DNA of 14,579 nt, from contig CAMCWS010000053.1 of assembly GCA_945882755.1 (NCBI GenBank), positions 1 through 14,579 on the forward strand, in the 5' to 3' direction. Below the pieces are notes generated by a model, which was not told the DNA's origin, did no database searches, and worked only from the letters and a program-made list of their open reading frames with translations. This document shows, piece after piece, positions 8,034 to 14,295 of the stretch. Source of the stretch: Bordetella parapertussis (lineage in GTDB: Bacteria; Pseudomonadota; Gammaproteobacteria; Burkholderiales; Burkholderiaceae_C). Each line of letters opens with the position of its first letter. Within the stretch, counting starts at the first letter, position 1. The position numbers were made by a program, and so were the translations under genes.

Positions 8034-8234
8034 AAATGAAAAGGTTTGCTTCTGGCGCTAGTGCATAAGGTGTTATCTGGCTCAGAATATTTTTTCAACA
8101 ATGCCCAAGTTCCCTTGCACCATTGATGGGCTTAAAAAAAAGTGACTTGGCAGTCTTTAGTGTTTATAGTGCGATTTATGCTTGAGGCAAGGTTGTTTTT
8201 GCCCTTTTGATCCATTTCACCTTAAAGGAAAAAA

Positions 8235-8531
8235 ATGAAATCAATAGTTATTTTGACTTTATTGAGCACAGTTTTAGTGACCGCTCTAGCCCAAAGTAAA
8301 GATACTCGGGGCGGTACTTGTGAACAAACAAAAATGCAATTTGAACACTACTGCAGTAAAAAGGGAGACCCTACTAAAGACGAGATATTTACGACAGCCA
8401 ATATTGCTTGCAATAACGCTAAGAGAAATATGGCTGCCGCCTGCGATGGAAGCAGTGAGAAAGACATGCCTTACGGATTTGATCAGAACGGGACGCCTGT
8501 TGTAGATCTAATTCAAAAGAAAAGTAATTAG
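8235..8531 (+). CDS. Small secreted protein with twin CX10C motif (copy B)
   Basis: A 98-residue protein with a Sec signal peptide (residues 1-19, cleavage after ALA). The mature part has four cysteines as two CX10C pairs: C29/C40 and C59/C70. The core RGGTC, HYC, ACNNAKRN and AAACDG matches copy A at 4849-5130 position for position, with an 18-residue instead of 16-residue link between pairs. Copy A's extra C-terminal cysteine pair is missing; the tail here (FDQNGTPVVDLIQKKSN) has none. AAAGGA before the ATG is a good ribosome site. I do not recognise a named family. Its AT-rich codon use is unlike the GC-rich ends of the window. It is convergent with the adhesin-E-like gene at 8576-9010, 44 bases away. 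Confidence 0.8.
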   Translation: MKSIVILTLLSTVLVTALAQSKDTRGGTCEQTKMQFEHYCSKKGDPTKDEIFTTANIACNNAKRNMAAACDGSSEKDMPYGFDQNGTPVVDLIQKKSN

Positions 8532-8564
8532 TTCTGGCTCGGTTGAAAAAAGACTTCGCTCTTT

Positions 8565-8579
8565 AAAAGTGGCTTTTAC
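8565..8579. terminator. Weak hairpin between convergent genes
   Basis: TAAAAG-TGG-CTTTTA is a perfect 6-bp stem with a three-base loop, lying in the 44-base gap between convergent genes ending at 8531 and 8576 and overlapping the stop codon of the latter. Another short pairing, AAAGA with TCTTT, lies just before it. The stem is AT-rich and short, so it is only a candidate bidirectional terminator. Confidence 0.3.
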
Positions 8580-9010
8580 CGACTTGCTGTGTTGCCGCAG
8601 ACAACCCTATGAATCTTGGTGATGTCCTCATCTGAGTCGATTTTTCCCCATTTGATCTGTGTTTGGGTAAAGCTTTCCAAAACTTCGCCCAAGCCATTCA
8701 AATCCGAAAAAACAACAAAGGACAAGGTACTGAAATTTGCTTGCGAACAATTTAACTTTTCTTGCTTTACAACTGACCAATTTCTTTTGGAGGCAGTCCC
8801 CGATTCCAATGTTGTAAAGTTTTGTAAAACTTCAATTTCTATGTAAGGGCTTTCTGAATTGATTGAATATTCGCGAATGTAGTGGTCTACCCTCATGCCC
8901 TTTGATCCTGGTCGCCAAGGTTCAATTTGGGTCGTAAACAAAAATTTCCATTCTGCTGAGGCTGAAAAACACAGCAAAAGTAACCCCGATAACACCCACT
9001 TTTTTTGCAT
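8576..9010 (-). CDS. Surface-adhesin E-like small secreted protein (second copy)
   Basis: A 144-residue protein with a Sec signal peptide (VLSGLLLLCFSASA, cleavage before E20-W21). Mature cysteines C88 (KLNCSQ) and C138 (VVCGN) are exactly 50 residues apart, the same spacing as C73/C123 in the protein at 3049-3432, and both have an early Trp just after cleavage and a final hydrophobic-Cys tail. Overall identity is low, so the assignment to the surface-adhesin E fold is weaker than for the first copy. Expected location is periplasm or cell surface. The ribosome site before the ATG at 9010 is poor. Its stop overlaps a small hairpin (8565-8579) that could terminate both convergent transcripts. 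Confidence 0.65.
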   Translation of the reverse strand: MQKKWVLSGLLLLCFSASAEWKFLFTTQIEPWRPGSKGMRVDHYIREYSINSESPYIEIEVLQNFTTLESGTASKRNWSVVKQEKLNCSQANFSTLSFVVFSDLNGLGEVLESFTQTQIKWGKIDSDEDITKIHRVVCGNTASR

Positions 9011-9166
9011 AGCTTGTCTACACCGTCTTACTTTCTCAACACAAAAAGCTAAACCCCTTAACCGACTCCATTTACTATGTAATATACGTGCATTGACTCG
9101 ATGAAATTTGAAGGCAAAAAGTCACCCATAGGCCCTCAGCGCGACAAGAAATAGCGTCTAAAAATT

Positions 9167-9192
9167 AAAAGCATCACTTGTGCTGCTTTTTC
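9167..9192 (+). terminator. Terminator-like hairpin in leader of DUF2946 gene
   Basis: AAAAGCA (9167-9173) pairs with TGCTTTT (9184-9190), with an inner CA/TG pairing and one mismatch, followed by a T-rich tail. On the plus strand no gene ends upstream (the neighbour is on the minus strand), so it is either a leader attenuator of the metal-uptake genes, the terminator of a lost gene, or lies outside the transcript. The A-run on its left would also let it work on the minus strand. Confidence 0.4.
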
Positions 9193-9239
9193 AAGAAGCT
9201 CCTCGACCTGGCCTCGAACCAAGGATTACACTTCTCGCC

Positions 9240-9593
9240 ATGCAAGCTTTCAGACAACTGCGCCATCTCACCCGCTTCGTGCTGGTGTGGTTTGCTTTGT
9301 CTTTGGGTGTGGCGATGGCGTCTTCATTGGTGGCACCCAAATCCACCGAACTGGTCTGTACCAGCGGCGGCATGCTCAAACTGGTGGACGTGGATGGCAC
9401 TGACAGCGCTGTACCCAGCCACGGAACAATGGACTGCGCCTTGTGCTTGCCAGTGGCTTTGCCACCCGCTCCTAGCTCGGTGCAAGCAGCGCCCGTTTCT
9501 CCCCTTTCCCATGCCCTGCAAGCTACTGCAGCGGCCCATATAGCGTCGGCTACCGCGCCGCCGCTGCCTTCTCGCGGACCTCCCTCTCTCTGA
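9240..9593 (+). CDS. DUF2946-family small CX2C protein (possible copper-responsive upstream ORF)
   Basis: A 117-residue protein: basic N-terminus, a hydrophobic segment (residues about 12-30) acting as signal or anchor, then ELVCTSGG (C40) and the HGTMDCALC motif (H61, M64, C66, C69), and an Ala/Pro-rich tail. C40 plus the CX2C fits DUF2946. In Bordetella an ORF of this family just upstream of a TonB-dependent receptor gene acts as a copper-responsive regulatory reading frame; I recall this as the CruR/bfrG case. The same arrangement is seen here, with the receptor gene starting 67 bases downstream. No clear Shine-Dalgarno precedes the ATG at 9240; an in-frame start at 9180 would read through a hairpin and is less likely. 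It could instead be a structural periplasmic copper-binding protein. Confidence 0.75.
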   Translation: MQAFRQLRHLTRFVLVWFALSLGVAMASSLVAPKSTELVCTSGGMLKLVDVDGTDSAVPSHGTMDCALCLPVALPPAPSSVQAAPVSPLSHALQATAAAHIASATAPPLPSRGPPSL

Positions 9594-9601
9594 ACATCTT
9601 C

Positions 9602-9626
9602 TGACGCTTACGTCAAGTGTTTCTTG
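9602..9626 (+). promoter_or_regulatory. Two small overlapping hairpins between DUF2946 and receptor genes
   Basis: TGACG-CTTA-CGTCA (9602-9615) is a perfect 5-bp stem-loop, followed by CAAG-TGTTT-CTTG (9614-9626), which shares two bases with it so that the two compete. They lie in the 67-base gap before the receptor gene. They may affect the coupling of the two genes; this is a structural guess. Confidence 0.3.
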
Positions 9627-9660
9627 GCGTGTTTTGTTATTTTGATTTTCAGAGGTTCGA

Positions 9661-11757
9661 ATGTTTAAAGCGCGTATGTCGTTTTCGGTTGCAGTACTTT
9701 TTATTTTTTCGCCATGGGTGTTGGCGCAAGAATCCACAGCTGTTTTAGGTGCAGTGGAGGTGTCAGCACCAAAGGAGGGGGCTTTGCCGGCCTCAGCTGT
9801 TTTGACATCTGTGGACCTGATGGGTGCAGATATGGTGGAAGACAAAAACGTCAAAAACAGTTGGGAGTTATTGGGGCAGATGCCGGGTATTTCCTTGAAG
9901 TCTTGGCAGATGGGATTGGAGTCGGGCAAGCCAGCGCTGCGTGGGTTCAATGGTGAGGGTTACATCAGCGGTGTAAAACTGCTGATTGATGGCGTACCCG
10001 CCAATACCAATGCGGGGCATATGCGTCAATTGGACATGATTTTCCCTTTGGACATTGACTACATTGAAGTGGTGCGCGGAACCAATGACCCGCGTTATGG
10101 TTTGCACAGCATTGGTGGAAATATCAATGTGGCCACCAAACAAGGTGGCAATTACCGCGACGCAAGATTGTCTCTAGGTAGTTGGAACACCACTGACTTC
10201 CAAGCGGTGTTTGGCAGCCAAACCGAAGAAGTGTCGTCAAATTATTTTTTTGCAAAATACAAATCCGACGGTTTTCGTGACCATTCCGACACCGATAAAT
10301 ACGGTTTTGGTGCCAAGTGGTTTTATCGCCCCACCGGCAGCGACATGGAACTAGGCTTGGTTGTCAGGGGTTTTAACGGGACCGCAGATGAGGCGGGTTA
10401 CCTCACACAGTCCGAGTACGACGCATCACCACAGCAGCATGTGTCCACCAGAAGTGGCGCTGATACAGACAGTCGTCAAATGCAAACAGTGAGTGGGCAT
10501 TTGGAATATGCCCTGACACCCAGCACTTTTCTATCGACCAAACTCTACTACAGCGGTTTAACGGATGACCGCAATGTCACGTACCCCGCTGACAGCACTG
10601 CAAATATTTATTCACAAAACAGAACTTGGAACGAGGATCACTTTGGCTTGTTGGGTTCTTTGACTTGGGAAATGAGTCCAGCGGTAACGCTTGAAACGGG
10701 TCTAAACGCAGAGAAGCAAGACAACCAATACAAAAGACATTATTGGGCAGCGACTGGTGCATATACGGGCACTGTGAGCACTTGTACATCCTATCGATTA
10801 ACCGCGGCCGGAGCTGCAACCTCGCGGTACAGCGAATGCTGGGACTACACCGTTGAAAACACAGGTGCATATGTGCAAGCCATTTTTCGACCGTTCCAAA
10901 GTTTGAAGATCGTTCCTGCATGGCGTGTCGACCATTTTTCAGGGTCTTCATCAGGCCACAAAAACAATACCGCCGCCTACTCGAACAACGACATGACGGA
11001 CTATGGTTGGATCAATCAACCGAAGTTGAGCGTGGTTTATAACTTCAATTCGAACAACAGTGTGTATGCAAATTGGGGCAAGACATTTCAATTGCTCACA
11101 GGCGGCGCATACACTTCGGGGCCTTATGCATCCAGCCTAGCCAGTGCGTCGGTGAATTCAGGTGAAGAGTTGGGATACAAGTTCAACGATGGTTCCGGGT
11201 TAGATGGCCGCATCGCTGTGTGGCAACAAGACTCGCCAGACGAAGTGGCGAATTTGGCAGCGGCAGGAACGTTCAGCCGCCTAGGATCTACCCGAAGAAA
11301 AGGGCTTGATTTTCAACTAAACAGTCAAGTCAATCGTTCGGTAAAAGTCTGGTTTTCCCACTCTGTGCAAGAGGCAAAAATAATTTCTGGCCATACCTCT
11401 TCGCTGACAGGCAAGCAAGTGTTTGGCACACCAGAATACATGACCACACTTGGCGCAGAATATGCTGTGAACGAGCAAACCAGCCTTGGCTTACAGGGCA
11501 GGGCACAAGGTGATTACTACATCAATACATACAACACCAATGGCAAGTTCGGCGAGTACGCGTTGCTCGACACCCATGTGAAATTCCAACCAAGCAAAAG
11601 CATCACGCTCGATTTTCAGGTTCGTAATCTGCTGAACAAGGTGTATGCCTCCGATGTGTGGGATTACAACGCTGACAGTTCCGGTGGCTCATCTGTACCG
11701 TTCTTTTCTGCAGGCGCCCCCCGCTCAATTTTCTTAACTGCCATGGTTAAGTTTTAA
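9661..11757 (+). CDS. TonB-dependent outer-membrane receptor
   Basis: A 698-residue protein with a signal peptide (cleavage about residue 22, VLA-Q). The plug domain (about 40-160) shows PALRGFNGEGY, VKLLIDGVPAN, DIDYIEVVRGTNDPRYG and GGNINVATKQGG, all standard for the family. The C-terminal region is a beta barrel ending SIFLTAMVKF, with the terminal Phe needed for outer-membrane insertion. Two cysteines, C375 and C393, fall in a predicted extracellular loop and could form a disulfide. A TonB box is not clear; LGAVEVSAP near residue 30 is a candidate. AGAGG precedes the ATG. It imports a scarce substrate using TonB energy. Neighbours (DUF2946, PepSY, a PCu(A)C remnant) point to copper or a metal chelate (inference); a ferric siderophore remains possible. 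Confidence 0.93.
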   Translation: MFKARMSFSVAVLFIFSPWVLAQESTAVLGAVEVSAPKEGALPASAVLTSVDLMGADMVEDKNVKNSWELLGQMPGISLKSWQMGLESGKPALRGFNGEGYISGVKLLIDGVPANTNAGHMRQLDMIFPLDIDYIEVVRGTNDPRYGLHSIGGNINVATKQGGNYRDARLSLGSWNTTDFQAVFGSQTEEVSSNYFFAKYKSDGFRDHSDTDKYGFGAKWFYRPTGSDMELGLVVRGFNGTADEAGYLTQSEYDASPQQHVSTRSGADTDSRQMQTVSGHLEYALTPSTFLSTKLYYSGLTDDRNVTYPADSTANIYSQNRTWNEDHFGLLGSLTWEMSPAVTLETGLNAEKQDNQYKRHYWAATGAYTGTVSTCTSYRLTAAGAATSRYSECWDYTVENTGAYVQAIFRPFQSLKIVPAWRVDHFSGSSSGHKNNTAAYSNNDMTDYGWINQPKLSVVYNFNSNNSVYANWGKTFQLLTGGAYTSGPYASSLASASVNSGEELGYKFNDGSGLDGRIAVWQQDSPDEVANLAAAGTFSRLGSTRRKGLDFQLNSQVNRSVKVWFSHSVQEAKIISGHTSSLTGKQVFGTPEYMTTLGAEYAVNEQTSLGLQGRAQGDYYINTYNTNGKFGEYALLDTHVKFQPSKSITLDFQVRNLLNKVYASDVWDYNADSSGGSSVPFFSAGAPRSIFLTAMVKF

Positions 11758-11774
11758 CCTTGAAATATCTGTTG

Positions 11775-12893
11775 ATGCGCCGCCATTTCTTGAAGGTGCA
11801 CCTGTATCTGGGCTTGTTACTCGGCGGGGCATTTGCCCTGCTCGGGTTGACGGGCAGTTTTTTGGTGTTCTATCCTGAGATAGACAGAGGCTTGAACCCT
11901 GAGTTGGTGAATTTTTCTGTCATGCGTTCGCCTCCGTCTGTACAAGCATGGTTTGACCATTTGCATGCACAGTTTCCACAGCGAAAAGGACCTTGGCGTA
12001 TTGAAATTCCACGCAGCACAGACCAAGTGGTGTTTGCCAGGTATTTGAAACCCGAAGAAGCAAACCCGAATGTCTTTGCGCCCATGGTCGTCGCCTTGGA
12101 TCCCAGCTCTGGCGCTGTGCTCAGTACCCGCATGTGGGGTGATTATTTGGTGACTTGGGTATATGACCTTCACTACTCCATGTTGATGGGTAAATCGGGA
12201 ACGGTTCTTGTCAGTCTACTGGGCATGGCTTTGCTGGTCAGTGTGGTGTTGGGCGTTTACTTGTGGTTACCACGAGGCAAGCAACGCCTCATCAAAGCCA
12301 TTCCCAAAATTCGGACAGGCAGCAAAAAAGCTGTTTACGATTTGCACAGTTACACCGGCGCTTACGGTGCGGTGTTGTTGCTCTTGATGGTGGTCACAGG
12401 CGTGGGGCTGGCTACGCCGCAATGGGTAGAGCCAGTGGTGAATCTTTTTTCTGTGCGAATGGGAAAACAAACCGTGTATTCAGCGGTTCCCATGCCCGAC
12501 ACAAAACGCATCACAGCTGACCAAGCAATATCTGCAGGACTTGCGGTTTTCCCGACTGCCAAATTGCGCTGGATTGAAGCGCCCATCAAAGTGGAAGATG
12601 TCTATGTCTTGCGTTTTCAACAGATCGGTGAACCCAGTCAAAGATTTCCCAAAACCTTTGTCTGGATCGACCAGTTTTCTGGCCAAGTGCTTGCCAGCCA
12701 TGATGCGTTGAAGGTTGGCGCAGGTGATTTATTTTTTGATTGGTTGCACCCCCTGCACAATGGAGAAGCATTTGGTTTGACAGGACGCATACTTGCTTTT
12801 ATCGCGGGATTATTCCCTTTGGTATTGCTCGTGACCGGGTGGATACGCTGGCTGCAAAAGCGCAAAGCCACATGGGCAGCGAATCAAAAGTAG
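11775..12893 (+). CDS. PepSY-associated transmembrane protein
   Basis: A 372-residue inner-membrane protein of the PepSY_TM family. About four membrane segments are visible: one near the N-terminus after MRRHFLKVHLYLG, one around VLVSLLGMALLVSVVLGVYL, one at GAYGAVLLLLMVVTGVGLA, and one at ILAFIAGLFPLVLLVTGW near the C-terminus. Conserved histidines appear in KVHLYLG, YDLHYS, YDLHSYTG and DWLHPLHNGEAFG, which are usual for the family and may bind heme or metal. Family members near TonB receptors are thought to act as periplasmic/inner-membrane ferric reductases or uptake helpers. The frame opens at a TTG at 11760, three bases after the receptor stop, but I prefer the ATG at 11775, where the typical family start MRRHF begins; neither has a clear ribosome site. 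Co-transcribed with the receptor. Confidence 0.88.
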   Translation: MRRHFLKVHLYLGLLLGGAFALLGLTGSFLVFYPEIDRGLNPELVNFSVMRSPPSVQAWFDHLHAQFPQRKGPWRIEIPRSTDQVVFARYLKPEEANPNVFAPMVVALDPSSGAVLSTRMWGDYLVTWVYDLHYSMLMGKSGTVLVSLLGMALLVSVVLGVYLWLPRGKQRLIKAIPKIRTGSKKAVYDLHSYTGAYGAVLLLLMVVTGVGLATPQWVEPVVNLFSVRMGKQTVYSAVPMPDTKRITADQAISAGLAVFPTAKLRWIEAPIKVEDVYVLRFQQIGEPSQRFPKTFVWIDQFSGQVLASHDALKVGAGDLFFDWLHPLHNGEAFGLTGRILAFIAGLFPLVLLVTGWIRWLQKRKATWAANQK

Positions 12894-13159
12894 GTACGCC
12901 AGCATTGCTTCGTGAATTAGTATGGTGCGATTTGAGTCGTTAAAACTATTGATTTGCCAAGAAGAACAAGCTACATCGATTGCTTCACGCGTTATTTTCA
13001 TGGTGGGTTTTATTTTCAGTCTTGTCTCATGGTCTATGACCGAAGAACAAATCATCGCAGCCTTGTCTTTGTCAGAAAACAGCACGGGCAATATTGCTGA
13101 TGCGATTGAAGAGGCCACCGGCGCACGCTGTTGGAGGTCGGCTGACATGAAACCGAATT
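12894..13159. other. Gap between PepSY gene and copper-chaperone remnant
   Basis: No intact gene is convincing here and no RNA gene, repeat or terminator was seen. The only open frame is the doubtful one described at 12922-13329. The gap plus the following remnant and the 108 bases to 13590 give almost 700 bases without an intact gene, unusual for this dense window. Confidence 0.5.
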
Positions 13160-13329
13160 TTGACTCTCGGGTGGTGGCGACGGTTTGCGACAAGCACAGG
13201 CTTCTTTCGTGGCGTGGTTCCCTGTATCGTCGCCATCACCGTTGGGTGCGCTTGGGCGGTGGGTTATGTTCAAGGGTCAAAAAACACAGCCCCATCGCTG
13301 GCGCTAAGAACGGTGTTTCATATTTCTAG
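12922..13329 (+). CDS. Doubtful ORF of unknown nature
   Basis: A 135-codon frame that I do not recognise. Its middle (MTEEQIIAALSLSE, then NIADAIEEATGARCW) has coding-like codons and a faint resemblance to the end of YdaS-type DNA-binding domains (IE.ATG..), but the N-terminal part looks unlike a start and there is no ribosome site. From about 13240 it runs across the decayed copper-chaperone sequence, which reads better in another frame. It is either a gene fragment or a chance frame. A minus-strand frame (12810-13193) over the same bases looks no better and overlaps the PepSY gene. Confidence 0.2.
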   Translation: MVRFESLKLLICQEEQATSIASRVIFMVGFIFSLVSWSMTEEQIIAALSLSENSTGNIADAIEEATGARCWRSADMKPNFDSRVVATVCDKHRLLSWRGSLYRRHHRWVRLGGGLCSRVKKHSPIAGAKNGVSYF

Positions 13330-13482
13330 CGAGCAGAAATCCATGAAATGAAGATAGACAGTGGCGTCATGAAAATGCGGCCTTTGAGGGGCATTGATAT
13401 TCCTGCTGGTGCAAAGGTTTCATTTGTCAAAGCAAGTCCGAATGGCTGTCACGTGATGTTGATGGGACTCAAAAGAAGTTGA
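13160..13482 (+). pseudogene. Decayed PCu(A)C-type periplasmic copper chaperone
   Basis: The 3' part (13330-13479) reads RAEIHEM, then SGVMKMRP, GIDIPAGAKV and GCHVMLMGLK, which is the PCu(A)C copper-binding core: His-X10-Met is exact (H at 13342 to M at 13375), and HVM is the closing His-X-Met, though 24 residues rather than the usual 21 separate them. A stop at 13327 interrupts this frame just upstream. The missing front part is readable in a second frame as a hydrophobic signal-like segment (FFRGVVPCIVAITVGCAWA) and VQGSKNTAPSLALR, which lines up with the usual start of the mature protein. The tail is cut by a stop at 13480 before the final beta strand. Frameshift plus truncation make it a pseudogene, unless sequencing errors are involved. 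It sits where a copper chaperone would belong in a copper-uptake operon. Confidence 0.65.
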
Positions 13483-13590
13483 ACTGGAGGTTTGGGTTCA
13501 TTCACTCCAAGACGCGAATAAGGCTGAAGAACACAAGCACTTAGCCCGTTTAGGCACAATCACATGTTTTTCGCTTAAATTTATTTGACT

Positions 13591-14286
13591 GTGAGTGCAT
13601 CTCGTACCCCCATCATCGTTGCCAGCGTCGTGTTGTTTCACGTGGCCGCGCTGTGGGCTTTGCATGCTGGTTTGTTGCAGCGGGTGGTGGAAGTGGTGTT
13701 GCCGGTCATGGCCATCAGCCAAGCAGAGCCTCCACCTGCGCCACCGCCGCCCAAACCCCCCGAGCCGGTGAAGCCGCCCGAACCCGTCAAAACCCCGCCG
13801 CCCAAACCGGTGCAACCCGTCTTGACGCCGCCGACCACGCCTCAGACCCCAGCCCCCGCCACGCCCGAACCACCGGCTGTGTTGGCTGCACCTACCGCTG
13901 CGCCCACCGCACCCGTGGTGCAAGCCGCGCCGCCTGCACCACCTCCGCCCCCCGCGCCACCAGCACCTGCGCCTGCACCCCCCGCGCCGCCAGCTCCTGC
14001 GAAAGTAGAGTTGCCGTCCTCCAAAGCCGATTACCTGCACAATCCACCGCCCGATTACCCGCGCATGAGCAAGCGCTTGGGCGAGCAGGGCAAGGTGGTG
14101 GTGAAGGTGTTGATCGGCGAAGATGGCCGGGCACAAAAGGTAGAGCTTCTGACCACCAGCGGCTTTGAGCGTTTGGACAAATCAGCGATGGAGGCAGCCA
14201 TGCGTTGGCGCTATGTGCCAGGCAAGCGAGGCGGTGTGGCAGAGGCCATGTGGTACCAAGTACCGATTCAATTCACTTTGGAATAA
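13591..14286 (+). CDS. tonB: TonB energy-transducing protein
   Basis: A protein of 231 residues with the full TonB layout: a short N-terminal anchor (residues about 8-27, IIVASVVLFHVAALWALHAG, with the membrane His17 typical of TonB), a long proline-rich spacer (about 47-145) dominated by PP, PAPA and KPPEPVK repeats, and a C-terminal domain from about 150 (PPPDYPRMSKRLGEQG, VVVKVLIGEDG, AMRWRYVPGKR, VPIQFTLE). It spans the periplasm and passes proton-motive energy from ExbB/ExbD to outer-membrane receptors such as the one at 9661. No ATG is available at the front: the choice is GTG at 13591 or TTG at 13585, and no Shine-Dalgarno is visible, so the start is uncertain by two residues. exbB follows after nine bases. 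Confidence 0.93.
   Translation: MSASRTPIIVASVVLFHVAALWALHAGLLQRVVEVVLPVMAISQAEPPPAPPPPKPPEPVKPPEPVKTPPPKPVQPVLTPPTTPQTPAPATPEPPAVLAAPTAAPTAPVVQAAPPAPPPPPAPPAPAPAPPAPPAPAKVELPSSKADYLHNPPPDYPRMSKRLGEQGKVVVKVLIGEDGRAQKVELLTTSGFERLDKSAMEAAMRWRYVPGKRGGVAEAMWYQVPIQFTLE
13727..14010 (+). repeat. Low-complexity proline/alanine coding repeat in tonB
   Basis: A C-rich, imperfect run of CCx and GCx codons encodes the flexible TonB spacer. It has no stable repeat unit, though blocks such as CCGCCCAAACC recur. Its length probably varies between strains. Confidence 0.7.
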
Positions 14287-14295
14287 AGAGCAGTC

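Noticed and set aside
8100..8140. GCCCA...TGGGC pairing followed by an A-run after the quinone reductase gene
   Set aside because: The loop is about 19 bases and the run is A rather than T on the coding strand, so it is not a terminator for that gene.
13036..13150. IS3-type transposase OrfA fragment suggested by TEEQIIAAL
   Set aside because: Only the first few residues resemble it; the helix-turn-helix that should follow (RKHGIS-like) is absent and no inverted repeats were found.
13498..14136. A 212-codon minus-strand frame rich in Gly/Arg opposite tonB
   Set aside because: Gly/Arg runs are what the reverse of a proline/alanine-rich coding repeat produces; tonB on the plus strand is certain.
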